Origin: Arthrobacter_E sp044748305
Lineage (GTDB): Bacteria; Actinomycetota; Actinomycetes; Actinomycetales; Micrococcaceae
Direction: 5' to 3'
Assembly: GCF_044748305.1 (NCBI RefSeq)
Contig: NZ_JBIVFT010000008.1
Coordinates: 122,174 to 186,173 of the forward strand
Length of the DNA stretch: 64,000 bases
This document shows, one piece after another, positions 1 to 8,286 of the stretch; within the stretch, counting starts at the first letter, position 1, and every line of letters begins with the position of its first letter. Both the position numbers and the translations under genes were made by a program. Under the pieces are notes generated by a model. That model worked only from the letters and a program-made list of their open reading frames with translations, was not told where the DNA came from and ran no database searches.

Positions 1-14
1 GAAGGGCCCAAAAG

Positions 15-89
15 AAAATCAGCTGAGCGAAAATCAGCTGAGCGAAGATCAGCTAAGGGAAGATCAGCTAAGGGAAGATCAGCTGATCT
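15..89. repeat. 15-bp tandem repeat, five copies
   Basis: Units start at 15, 30, 45, 60 and 75. The first two read AAAATCAGCTGAGCG and the next two AAGATCAGCTAAGGG; the fifth keeps the first ten bases and then runs into a perfect 22-bp palindrome at 72-93. The array lies past the end of the ParA gene, beyond its terminator, at the left edge of the window. Its function is unknown. It could be an intergenic repeat element or a binding array. Confidence 0.85.
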
Positions 90-102
90 TCCCCAGACAC
101 AC

Positions 103-136
103 AAGGACCGCCCCACCATCCGGTGGGGCGGTCCTT
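103..136. terminator. Hairpin terminator downstream of parA
   Basis: A perfect 15-bp GC-rich stem (103-117 with 122-136) closes a 4-nt loop. It lies 28 bp past the minus-strand ParA stop codon. The flanks are not strongly T-rich on either strand, so it may act in both directions. Confidence 0.75.
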
Positions 137-164
137 TGCTGTTCTGGGCTTTGTAGGTGCGGCC

Positions 165-935
165 TCAGGCCTTGCGGATCGCGGCGAGGAGCTGGTCGTA
201 GACGCCGGCGACGCCCTTGGCGGAGTCGCCGGGCCATTGATGCACGGCATGCGCCGCGCCCTGGATCTGCTGCCAGTTGGCGAGCTCCGGTACCACGGGT
301 TCGAGCAGGAGGGGGCCGAACATGGAACGCATCTCGTCGAGGCGGTACATGTGTTCGCTGGAACCGAGCCGCACGCGGTTGGCGACGATTCCAGCCGGGT
401 TGAGGCGGGGGGAGAACTCGCGGCGGAACATGTCGATGGCGCGCAGCGTACGTTCGGTGCCCGCCACGGAGAACAGACCCGGCTCGGCCACCAGGACGAC
501 GTCGTCGCTGGCCTGCCAGGCCATGCGTGTCAGTCCGTTGAGGGAGGGCGGGCAGTCGATGAGGACCAGTTCGTAGCCGCTCAGCGGTGCGAGGAGGGTC
601 TGGAGGCGGCGCAGATCGCGGCGTCCGAGATCCGGGCGGTCGTAGATGCCGGAATAGGCCGAACCGATGGCGACGTCGAGTGTGCTCCCGTTGCTCGCCC
701 AGGCGCTCTTCGTGAGGTTCTCGGACAGGCGCGCCCGGCGGGCCGTCTTGAGCAGCCGACCGATGTCGGTGACATCACCAGCGGTGGCCCCGAGAGCTGT
801 GGAGGCGTCCGCGTGAGGGTCGAGGTCCACGACCAGAGTGGGGACGCCGGCAGCGAGGGCCGCGGATGCCAGTCCCGTGGTGACGGAGGTCTTACCGACG
901 CCACCTTTGAGACTGCTGACGCTCACGACTCGCAC
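165..935 (-). CDS. ParA/MinD-family ATPase (orphan)
   Basis: A 256-aa deviant-Walker P-loop ATPase. The N-terminus carries the ParA motif KGGVGKTS (about residues 10-17), followed by VVDLDPHADAS (Walker A' region) and LIDCPPSL (Walker B). ParA proteins use ATP-driven dimerisation and nonspecific DNA binding to position chromosomes, plasmids or other cargo. No parB follows within the window, so this is an orphan copy and its cargo is unknown. I chose the GTG at 935 because the conserved VRVVSVSSLKGG start follows it. An upstream in-frame GTG at 947 sits only 1 nt from the AGAGGGG Shine-Dalgarno and is less likely. It diverges from pyc. Confidence 0.85.
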   Translation of the reverse strand: MRVVSVSSLKGGVGKTSVTTGLASAALAAGVPTLVVDLDPHADASTALGATAGDVTDIGRLLKTARRARLSENLTKSAWASNGSTLDVAIGSAYSGIYDRPDLGRRDLRRLQTLLAPLSGYELVLIDCPPSLNGLTRMAWQASDDVVLVAEPGLFSVAGTERTLRAIDMFRREFSPRLNPAGIVANRVRLGSSEHMYRLDEMRSMFGPLLLEPVVPELANWQQIQGAAHAVHQWPGDSAKGVAGVYDQLLAAIRKA

Positions 936-1272
936 TTCTGAATCCACACCCCTCTTATCGCAACCTCGCCCGTTTCCTCGCGCCCGTCGATGCCGTCCGG
1001 TCAACACCCGGCAGGCACCGGCATTCCGGCGCTACCCACCATCATAGGGGCGAGTGCTCCTCCCGCGCTCCGATTGAGCGGGCGTGCCCCTGTCCGTGTG
1101 TCGGATCCCATGCCGGGGAGGGGTGGCGTTGAGACTTTGGCCCCCGGGTTCCGTCACTTGTCGAAGCCTGGGTGGAGCACGCCGGGCCAGGGGCCGGTCC
1201 GGTGGCCCCCATGCGCGAGTCATCATGAGTCACACAAGCCGCGGCACCGCAGGGGCGGGTCCGCGAGGGAAC

Positions 1273-1317
1273 TAGTGTGATACCCGTCACCGCGTCCTTG
1301 TGCGACGGGTGTCACAC
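1273..1317 (+). promoter_or_regulatory. pyc promoter/leader with CRP/GlxR-like site and long hairpin
   Basis: A TAGTGT -10-like box (1273-1278) is overlapped by TGTGA-N6-TCACC (1276-1291), which matches nine of ten conserved positions of the CRP/GlxR consensus TGTGA-N6-TCACA. The same bases form one arm of a 14-bp inverted repeat (1275-1288 with 1304-1317, one T-G wobble). The rest of the 428-bp gap between parA and pyc shows no other clear feature. The role is inferred from motif and position only. Confidence 0.45.
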
Positions 1318-1363
1318 GGACAGACTGGGACACGAACCCAGCCGGCTCGAGCTACGGAGAAGT

Positions 1364-4300
1364 ATGTTTTCCAAGATTCTGGTGGCCAACCGCGGCGAGA
1401 TCGCGATCAGGGCCTTCCGCGCGGGCTATGAGCTCGGCGCCAAGACCGTCGCCGTCTTCCCACAGGAGGACCGTAATTCCATTCACCGGCAGAAGGCCGA
1501 CGAGGCGTACCTGATCGGGCAGGAAGGCCATCCCGTGAGGGCCTATCTGGACATCGAGGAGATCGTCCGGGTGGCCAAGGAATCCGGGGCGGACGCCATC
1601 TATCCCGGCTACGGCTTCCTTTCGGAGAACCCGGGACTGGCCCGGGCCGCGGCCGAGGCCGGGATCACCTTCGTCGGTCCTCCCGCGGAGGTCCTTGAAC
1701 TGGCGGGCAACAAGGTCAGTGCACTGGCGGCCGCCCGCGAGGCCGGTGTGCCGGTTCTGAAGTCCTCTGCCCCGTCACAGGACATCGAAGAGCTGCTCGC
1801 CGCCGCCGACGGTATCGGGTTCCCCATCTTCGCCAAGGCCGTCGCCGGCGGAGGCGGCCGCGGCATGCGGCGCGTCGAGCAGCCGGAGGACCTCCGCGCC
1901 GCGCTGGAATCGGCCATGCGGGAGGCGGATGCCGCCTTCGGCGATCCGACCATGTTCCTCGAGCAGGCCGTACTCCGGCCGCGCCACATCGAGGTGCAGA
2001 TCCTGGCCGACGCCGAAGGCAACGTCATGCACCTCTTCGAGAGGGACTGTTCGCTGCAGCGCCGCCATCAGAAGGTCATCGAGATCGCCCCGGCGCCGGA
2101 ACTGGATGAGAACATCCGGCAGGCCCTGTACCGGGACGCCGTGGCCTTCGCCAAGGCTCTGGGTTATGTCAATGCCGGCACGGTGGAGTTCCTCGTCGAC
2201 ACGGCGGGTGAGCGCGCCGGCCAGCACGTCTTCATCGAGATGAACCCGCGGATCCAGGTGGAGCACACCGTCACCGAAGAAGTGACGGACGTGGACCTCG
2301 TCCAGGCGCAGATGCGCATCGCGGCAGGGGAGACCCTGGCGGATCTGGGACTTTCCCAGGAGACCGTCAGCCTCAAGGGGGCTGCGCTTCAGTGCCGTAT
2401 CACCACCGAGGACCCCGCCAACGGCTTCCGTCCCGACGTCGGCAAGATCACCGGGTACCGTTCCGCGGGCGGTGCGGGTGTCCGGCTGGACGGCGGGACC
2501 GTGTACTCAGGCGCGGAGATCAGCCCGCACTTCGACTCGATGCTCGTCAAGCTGAGCTGCCGTGGCCGGGACTTCCCGGCCGCCGTCGCCCGTGCGCGCC
2601 GTGCTCTGGCCGAGTTCCGGATCCGCGGTGTCTCGACCAACATCCCGTTCCTCCAGGCGGTGCTGGACGATCCCGACTTCGTCGCCGGCCGCGCAGCCAC
2701 GTCCTTCATCGAGGAACGGCCTGAACTGCTCAATGCCCGTGGTTCCGCGGACCGTGGCACCAAGCTGCTGACCTGGCTCGCCGAGACCACTGTCAACAAG
2801 CCGCACGGCGAGCCGAAGGTGACCACGGGGCCCGCTGCGAAGCTGCCCGCGGTCCCTGAGATGGAAGCGCCTGCCGGGTCGCGTCAGCGCCTGCAGGAAC
2901 TCGGTCCGGAGGGCTTCGCCCGCGCTCTGCGGGAGCAGAACGCCGTGGCCGTCACCGACACCACGTTCCGGGATGCTCACCAATCGCTGCTGGCCACCCG
3001 GGTCCGGACCCGCGATCTGGTGGCGGCCGGCCCCGCCGTGTCGAAACTGCTGCCCGAGCTGCTCTCGGTCGAAGCCTGGGGCGGTGCCACCTACGACGTC
3101 GCGCTGCGGTTCCTCGGCGAGGACCCCTGGCAGCGCCTCGCCGCCCTGCGCGAAGCGATTCCCAACGTCTGTCTGCAGATGCTTCTGCGCGGCCGCAACA
3201 CGGTCGGTTACACGCCGTACCCGGTGGAGGTCACCAGGGCGTTCGTGCAGGAAGCCGCCGCCACCGGCATCGACATCTTCCGTATCTTCGACGCGCTGAA
3301 CGATGTCGATCAGATGGAGCCCGCCATCCGCGCGGTCCGGGAGACGGGAACGGCGGTGGCCGAGGTGGCCCTCTGCTACACCGGTGACCTCCTCAACCCC
3401 GACGAGGATCTCTACACCCTGGACTACTACCTGGGGCTCGCCCAGCGCATCGTCGATGCCGGGGCCCATATCCTGGCCATCAAGGACATGGCCGGCCTGT
3501 TGCGCCCGGCGGCGGCAGCGAAGCTCGTCAGCGCCCTCCGGGAGCGTTTCGATCTTCCGGTGCATCTGCACACCCACGACACCGCAGGCGGCCAGCTCGC
3601 CACGCTGCTGGCCGCCGTGGATGCGGGGGTGGACGCCGTCGACGTGGCCTCCGCAGCCCTGGCGGGCACGACCAGCCAGCCTGCCATGTCCGCGCTCGTC
3701 GCGGCGCTCGCTCACACGCCGCGGGAGACTGGCCTCAGCTTGTCCTCCGTCGATGCGCTCGAACCTTATTGGGAGGCCGTGCGGAGGGTCTACGCTCCCT
3801 TCGAATCAGGTCTGGCCTCACCCACCGGCCGGGTCTACCAGCATGAGATCCCGGGCGGTCAGCTCTCCAACCTCCGGCAACAGGCGATGGCCCTCGGCCT
3901 CGGTGAGCGTTTCGAAGCCATCGAGGACATGTACATGGCGGCAGACCGGATCCTCGGCAGGCTCGTCAAGGTCACCCCGTCCTCCAAGGTCGTGGGCGAT
4001 CTCGCCCTCCACTTGGTGGGTCTCGGAGCCGATCCGGAGGAATTCCGCGAGAATCCTCAGAACTTCGACATCCCCGATTCGGTCATCGGTTTCCTCAACG
4101 GCGAGCTTGGAAACCCTCCGGGCGGCTGGCCTGAGCCGTTCCGGAGCAAGGCGCTTCAGGGCCGTGCGGTCAAGCCTCGCGACGTCGAGCTGAGCGCCGA
4201 CGACGCCCAGCGACTGGGCGGCGACTCCGCCACCCGCCGCGAGACCCTGAACCGGCTGCTCTTCCCGGGGCCGAGCAAGGACTACGCGCGCTCCCAGGAG

Positions 4301-4759
4301 AGCTACGGGAATGTCTCCGTGCTGGACACCAGGGACTACCTCTACGGCCTGCAACGGGGTGAAGAACACGTGATCGAGCTGGAGAAGGGTGTCCGGCTGA
4401 TCGCCAGCCTGGAGGCCGTCTCCGAGGCGGATGAGAAGGGCATGCGCACCGTACTGTGCAAGCTCAACGGCCAGTCGAGGCCTGTGCTGGTCCGTGACCA
4501 TTCGGTCCAGAGCAACGTCAAGGCGGCGGAGAAGGCCGACCCGGCGGTGCCCGGCCAGGTGGCGGCGCCGTTCGCCGGTGCGGTCTCGCTCAAGGTCGCT
4601 GTGGGGGACACCGTCGCCGCCGGCGACGCGGTGGCGAGCATCGAGGCGATGAAGATGGAGGCCTCCATCACCAGCCCGGTGGGCGGCACCGTGCAGCGCC
4701 TGGCGATCTCCGCCGTCGAGCAGGTGCAGGGCGGCGACCTGCTCCTCGTGATCGCCTGA
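1364..4759 (+). CDS. pyc: Pyruvate carboxylase
   Basis: A single-chain biotin enzyme of 1131 aa, the normal length for the family. It makes oxaloacetate from pyruvate, bicarbonate and ATP to refill the TCA cycle. Domain order: biotin carboxylase with an ATP-grasp glycine loop (AVAGGGGRGMRR) in the first 450 residues, carboxyltransferase beginning near 530 (DTTFRDAHQSLLATR, with the metal-binding HLHTHD further on), and a C-terminal biotinyl domain with EAMKMEA, biotinyl-Lys near 1097. The ATG at 1364 is preferred over an in-frame ATG at 1277 because of the GGAG Shine-Dalgarno and the family start MFSKILVANRGE. It is monocistronic, with a terminator directly after. Confidence 0.97.
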   Translation: MFSKILVANRGEIAIRAFRAGYELGAKTVAVFPQEDRNSIHRQKADEAYLIGQEGHPVRAYLDIEEIVRVAKESGADAIYPGYGFLSENPGLARAAAEAGITFVGPPAEVLELAGNKVSALAAAREAGVPVLKSSAPSQDIEELLAAADGIGFPIFAKAVAGGGGRGMRRVEQPEDLRAALESAMREADAAFGDPTMFLEQAVLRPRHIEVQILADAEGNVMHLFERDCSLQRRHQKVIEIAPAPELDENIRQALYRDAVAFAKALGYVNAGTVEFLVDTAGERAGQHVFIEMNPRIQVEHTVTEEVTDVDLVQAQMRIAAGETLADLGLSQETVSLKGAALQCRITTEDPANGFRPDVGKITGYRSAGGAGVRLDGGTVYSGAEISPHFDSMLVKLSCRGRDFPAAVARARRALAEFRIRGVSTNIPFLQAVLDDPDFVAGRAATSFIEERPELLNARGSADRGTKLLTWLAETTVNKPHGEPKVTTGPAAKLPAVPEMEAPAGSRQRLQELGPEGFARALREQNAVAVTDTTFRDAHQSLLATRVRTRDLVAAGPAVSKLLPELLSVEAWGGATYDVALRFLGEDPWQRLAALREAIPNVCLQMLLRGRNTVGYTPYPVEVTRAFVQEAAATGIDIFRIFDALNDVDQMEPAIRAVRETGTAVAEVALCYTGDLLNPDEDLYTLDYYLGLAQRIVDAGAHILAIKDMAGLLRPAAAAKLVSALRERFDLPVHLHTHDTAGGQLATLLAAVDAGVDAVDVASAALAGTTSQPAMSALVAALAHTPRETGLSLSSVDALEPYWEAVRRVYAPFESGLASPTGRVYQHEIPGGQLSNLRQQAMALGLGERFEAIEDMYMAADRILGRLVKVTPSSKVVGDLALHLVGLGADPEEFRENPQNFDIPDSVIGFLNGELGNPPGGWPEPFRSKALQGRAVKPRDVELSADDAQRLGGDSATRRETLNRLLFPGPSKDYARSQESYGNVSVLDTRDYLYGLQRGEEHVIELEKGVRLIASLEAVSEADEKGMRTVLCKLNGQSRPVLVRDHSVQSNVKAAEKADPAVPGQVAAPFAGAVSLKVAVGDTVAAGDAVASIEAMKMEASITSPVGGTVQRLAISAVEQVQGGDLLLVIA

Positions 4760-4772
4760 TCCTCAGACGGCG

Positions 4773-4803
4773 AAGGCCCGGCACCCCAGGGGTGCCGGGC
4801 CTT
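4773..4803. terminator. Bidirectional terminator between pyc and fadD
   Basis: Perfect 15-bp complementary arms (4773-4787 and 4789-4803), A-rich at the left foot and T-rich at the right, lie between two convergent genes. It can serve both. Confidence 0.85.
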
Positions 4804-4819
4804 CCTGTGTGCCGCGGTC

Positions 4820-6631
4820 TCAGGCGGGCTTGGGTGCGGAGTACATCTCCTCGATGATCTCCGAGTAGTCCTTGACCACCTGGGCGCGCTTGACCTTCAT
4901 CGACGGGGTGAGGTGCCCGGAGGCCTCCGTGAAGTCGGCCGGCACGATCCGGAACGACTTGATGGCCTCGGCGTGCGAGACGGACTCATTCGCCTTCGTG
5001 ATGAGCGCCTGGACGGCGTCCTTCACGGCGGGCAACTGGGCGGCCTCGGAGAGCGAGGTCGAGTTCGGCAGCCCGTGCCGGTCCAGCCAGCCGGGCAGGG
5101 CCTCCTCGTCCAAGGTGACGAGAGCGCCGATGAACGGACGGTTGTCACCGACCACGAGGACCTGGGAGACGAGGCCGTCCGCCCGGATCTGGTCTTCCAG
5201 GAGGGCGGGCACCACGTTCTTGCCTCCCGCCGTGACGATGATCTCCTTCTTCCGGCCGGTGATCTTCAGCAGTCCGCGTTCGTCCAGCTCGCCGATGTCG
5301 CCGGTGTGGAACCAGCCGTCGGTGAAGGCCTCATCCTGCAGATCGGGCCGGTTGTAGTAGCCGCGCATGACGCAGACGCCCTTGGCGAGGATCTCGCCGT
5401 CGTCCGCGATCCGCACGGCATTGCCGGGCAGCGGCGGTCCGACCGTCCCGATGCGGTTGAGATGGAGGGTGTTGACCGTCACGGGGGCCGTGGTCTCCGT
5501 CAGGCCGTACCCTTCCAGGATCCGGAGCCCGATGCCGTTGAAGAAGTGGCCGAGCCGTTCCCCCAGCGGACCGCCGCCGGAAACAGCGTGGCTGACGCGG
5601 CCGCCCATGGCGTCGCGGAGCTTGCCGTAGACGAGCACGTCGAACAGTTTGTGGCGCAGCCGCAGTCCGAGGCCGAGCGAACCATCTTGCTGGGCGCGGG
5701 AGTAGGCGATGGCGGTGTCCGCCGCCTTGTGGAAGATGGAGCCCTTGCCGCCGTCCTCAGCCTTCGACAGTGCGGAGTTGTAGACCTTTTCGAAGACGCG
5801 TGGCACGGCCAGGATGAAGGTGGGGCGGAAACTCTGCAGATCCGGGAGCAGGTTCTTCACATCGGGAGTGTGCCCGACCCGGGCGCCGGCGGCCACCGCC
5901 AGCACCGAGATGAAGCGGGCGAAGACGTGAGCCAGCGGGAGGAACATGATGGTCGAGGCATCGTCGTTGACGATGGAGCCGAGTTCTGCCAGCGCGTTGT
6001 CGGAGAGCTCCGCGAAGTTTCCGTGCGTGAGCTCGCAGCCCTTGGGCCGCCCGGTGGTCCCGGAGGTGTAGATGATCGTCGCCACGTCGTCCAGGCCCGG
6101 CGCCCTGCGGCGCTCGTCGAGTACCTCGTCGGTGATCTGGGTGCCGAGATCGCGGAGTTCGTCGAGACCTCCAGCTTCGATCTGCCAGACGTTGCGCATG
6201 GCGTCGAGGTTCTCGGCCTGTACTGCTGAACGGATGGCGTGCTCGTGGTGGGCCTGTTCGGCGAAGGCGCCCACGGCACCTGAGTCCCCGAGATTCCAGG
6301 CGATCTGGCTGGGGGAGGACGTCTCGTAGATCGGCACGGACACCGCGCCGGCGAACCAGATGGCGAAGTCCACCAGAGTCCATTCGTAGCGGGTCCGGGA
6401 CATGATCCCCACCCGGTCTCCGGGGCCTACGCCTGCGGCGATGAGTCCCTTGGCCAGGGCCGAGACATCCTTCAGGAAGGCCTCCGCGCTCACGTCCTGC
6501 CATTGGCCAGAGCCGTCCCGGGCCGCGAACAGGATGGGGTCGCCGTGCCCGCCGGTGTGGCGCAGCAGGAGATCCGTGATGTTGCTGCGCCGGTCCAGGT
6601 CGACCTTGGCAGGCATGCTGAATTCTCGCAC
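4820..6631 (-). CDS. Long-chain fatty-acid--CoA ligase (FadD15-like AMP-binding)
   Basis: A 603-aa ANL-superfamily ligase that activates long-chain fatty acids to acyl-CoA through an acyl-AMP. It shows the P-loop YTSGTTGRPKG near residue 190, then EGYGLTETTAP, WFHTGDIG and the hinge region GRKKEIIVTAGGKNV. The frame stays open far upstream, but that stretch is low-complexity read-through. The GTG at 6631 has an AGGAG Shine-Dalgarno 6 nt away and begins VREFSMPAKVDL. It corresponds in position to M. tuberculosis fadD15. The promoter holds a palindrome, suggesting a dedicated repressor. Confidence 0.93.
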   Translation of the reverse strand: MREFSMPAKVDLDRRSNITDLLLRHTGGHGDPILFAARDGSGQWQDVSAEAFLKDVSALAKGLIAAGVGPGDRVGIMSRTRYEWTLVDFAIWFAGAVSVPIYETSSPSQIAWNLGDSGAVGAFAEQAHHEHAIRSAVQAENLDAMRNVWQIEAGGLDELRDLGTQITDEVLDERRRAPGLDDVATIIYTSGTTGRPKGCELTHGNFAELSDNALAELGSIVNDDASTIMFLPLAHVFARFISVLAVAAGARVGHTPDVKNLLPDLQSFRPTFILAVPRVFEKVYNSALSKAEDGGKGSIFHKAADTAIAYSRAQQDGSLGLGLRLRHKLFDVLVYGKLRDAMGGRVSHAVSGGGPLGERLGHFFNGIGLRILEGYGLTETTAPVTVNTLHLNRIGTVGPPLPGNAVRIADDGEILAKGVCVMRGYYNRPDLQDEAFTDGWFHTGDIGELDERGLLKITGRKKEIIVTAGGKNVVPALLEDQIRADGLVSQVLVVGDNRPFIGALVTLDEEALPGWLDRHGLPNSTSLSEAAQLPAVKDAVQALITKANESVSHAEAIKSFRIVPADFTEASGHLTPSMKVKRAQVVKDYSEIIEEMYSAPKPA

Positions 6632-6704
6632 GATAGCTCCTTCGATATCCCTTCCCCCGTCAGGGCCTGACTCCACTCTAGACGTGCCGGGGAATGTGAT
6701 CCAC

Positions 6705-6724
6705 ATTATACCTACTGGCCAGTA
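6705..6724 (-). promoter_or_regulatory. fadD promoter: TATAAT box abutting a 12-bp palindrome
   Basis: On the minus strand a perfect TATAAT lies at 6710-6705. Immediately upstream, where the -35/-10 spacer should be, is the perfect palindrome TACTGGCCAGTA (6713-6724). Expected transcription start is about 65 nt before the fadD GTG. The palindrome is also about 20 bp upstream of the divergent ROK gene's -10 box, so one repressor could affect both. The size suits a TetR-family operator, but no regulator gene is adjacent. Confidence 0.6.
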
Positions 6725-6742
6725 ACTTAGTGCTTCGCTCCC

Positions 6743-6748
6743 TAGGAT
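6743..6748 (+). promoter_or_regulatory. -10 box of the ROK kinase gene, leaderless
   Basis: TAGGAT ends 6 nt before the ATG at 6755, placing the start point at or next to the start codon. No convincing -35 element is visible. Confidence 0.5.
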
Positions 6749-6754
6749 TGGGGT

Positions 6755-7798
6755 ATGCGTCAATCGGCACCCGGCCTCAAGGGCAATCAGCTGCTCTCCA
6801 TCGGGATCGACATCGGCGGCACGAAGGTGGCCGCCGGGCTCGTGGACCACCAGGGGCGCATCCTCCGCTCGCTGCGACGCGAGACGCCTGGCCAGGATGC
6901 GGCACGGGTCGAGGGGGTCATCGAGGAGCTCGTGGAGGAACTCAGCGTCGGCATGCGCGCCACCCCGGTAGGGATCGGCGCTGCGGGCTGGATGGACCTC
7001 GACGGCGGGACGGTCCTCTTCAGTCCTCATCTCGCCTGGCGCAATGAGCCGCTGCGGGCCCGTCTGGAGGCGAGGCTGCGACGCCGGGTCCATGTGGTCA
7101 ACGACGCCGACGCGGCCGCCTGGGCGGAATGGCGCTTCGGTGCGGGCAAAGGGGAGTCGCGCCTGATCTGCATCACCCTGGGGACCGGAATCGGTGGCGG
7201 CATCGTGAACGACGGACGTCTGGAACGGGGCCGGTACGGTGTCGCGGGGGAGTTCGGGCACTCCATCATCGTCCCCGGAGGTCATCGTTGTGAATGCGGC
7301 AACCGTGGGTGCTGGGAGCAGTACGCCTCGGGCAATGCGCTCGGCCGGGAAGGACGTGAACTCGCCGGTGCGGCGTCACCCATGGCACGTGAGATCCTTC
7401 GCGCGGCGGGCGGGGAACCTCGACGGGTGACGGGGGCTCTGGTCACCTCGCTCGCCTTGGGCGGTGATCCTCAGAGCCGCGAACTCGTCACCGAGGTCGG
7501 AGAGTGGCTGGGCCTCGGCCTGGCGAATCTGTCGGCCGTTCTGGACCCGGGGACCTTCGTGATCGGCGGAGGGCTCTCCACGGCCGGGGATCTTCTCCTG
7601 GAGCCGGCCCTGCGGACCTATCGCCGCAATCTCACGGGGCGTGGATTCCGCCCGGAAGCACAGCTCAAGCTCGCGCAGCTCGGTCCCGAAGCCGGTCTGG
7701 TGGGAGCGGCCGATCTGGCCCGCAATGCGAGGTGGCGGCTACCTCTGCGCCAGACGCTCCGCCGTCGCGCGGGTCAGAGGCGCGCGCCGTCGTCGTAA
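6755..7798 (+). CDS. ROK-family sugar kinase (glucokinase type)
   Basis: A 347-aa ROK kinase, probably ATP-dependent glucokinase. The phosphate-1 loop IGIDIGGTKVAAG follows the N-terminus. TLGTGIGGGI and the ROK zinc site with CxCGxxGCxE (CECGNRGCWE) follow, with the EFGHS substrate region. The last 30 or so residues are Arg-rich and look like an extension beyond the fold. Its 3' end overlaps the convergent membrane-protein gene by 25 bp, so there is no terminator between them. Substrate is inferred from family; other ROK kinases use N-acetylmannosamine, fructose or allose. Confidence 0.88.
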   Translation: MRQSAPGLKGNQLLSIGIDIGGTKVAAGLVDHQGRILRSLRRETPGQDAARVEGVIEELVEELSVGMRATPVGIGAAGWMDLDGGTVLFSPHLAWRNEPLRARLEARLRRRVHVVNDADAAAWAEWRFGAGKGESRLICITLGTGIGGGIVNDGRLERGRYGVAGEFGHSIIVPGGHRCECGNRGCWEQYASGNALGREGRELAGAASPMAREILRAAGGEPRRVTGALVTSLALGGDPQSRELVTEVGEWLGLGLANLSAVLDPGTFVIGGGLSTAGDLLLEPALRTYRRNLTGRGFRPEAQLKLAQLGPEAGLVGAADLARNARWRLPLRQTLRRRAGQRRAPSS

Positions 7799-8286
7799 CG
7801 GTCCTCGTCCGAACCGTGGGGGAGGCGCCAGATCAGATAGCCCACCCCGGCTGCGAAGGCCAGAACCAGGAACCACCAGAGCACCGGCGGGGCCGAACGC
7901 CAGAAGATCAGGAACAGGACCACGAGCAACGGCGCGCCGGCGGCGCCGGCCCAGGCGAGAACCTGGCGGGGATCGGCGTTGCTGAAGACGGCCGGATCCT
8001 CCGGGACGAAGCGCTCAAGCTCCTCCTCCACCTCGGGGTCCGGTGCATAGTCCCGGGGGCCGCCCAGGGTGTCGGACGGCAGGGCGTCGCGGCCGCTCAG
8101 CCCCAGGGGATCGAAAGCGGAGAAGGCCGTCCTGTCCCCGGGAGCGGTATCGTCCGCGGCGCCACTGTCCGTGGCTTCCAGACGCGCCACCAATTCGGCC
8201 CAGACCGCGTCGTCATCGCGTGATCCACCGGACGCCGAGGAATCCGGGTCCTGGCCGTCGCGGGGGCGGCCGTTGTCAGCGTTCAT
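7774..8286 (-). CDS. Small membrane protein, unknown function
   Basis: 170 aa. The first 110 residues are acidic, Asp/Ser-rich and probably disordered, with VWAELVARLEA as a possible helix. Two hydrophobic segments follow (GAPLLVVLFLIFW and LWWFLVLAFAAGVGYLIW), making a C-terminal hairpin in the membrane. The start codon overlaps the end of the upstream esterase gene by 11 bp, so the two are probably co-transcribed and translationally coupled. I do not recognise a family. Confidence 0.75.
   Translation of the reverse strand: MNADNGRPRDGQDPDSSASGGSRDDDAVWAELVARLEATDSGAADDTAPGDRTAFSAFDPLGLSGRDALPSDTLGGPRDYAPDPEVEEELERFVPEDPAVFSNADPRQVLAWAGAAGAPLLVVLFLIFWRSAPPVLWWFLVLAFAAGVGYLIWRLPHGSDEDRYDDGARL

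Noticed and set aside
15..93. CRISPR array
   Set aside because: The 15-bp units are contiguous with no spacers, and there are no cas genes nearby.
6632..7285. N-terminal extension of the acyl-CoA ligase
   Set aside because: The in-frame extension is low-complexity, crosses the promoter and overlaps the divergent ROK gene. GTG 6631 has a proper Shine-Dalgarno and a family-like start.
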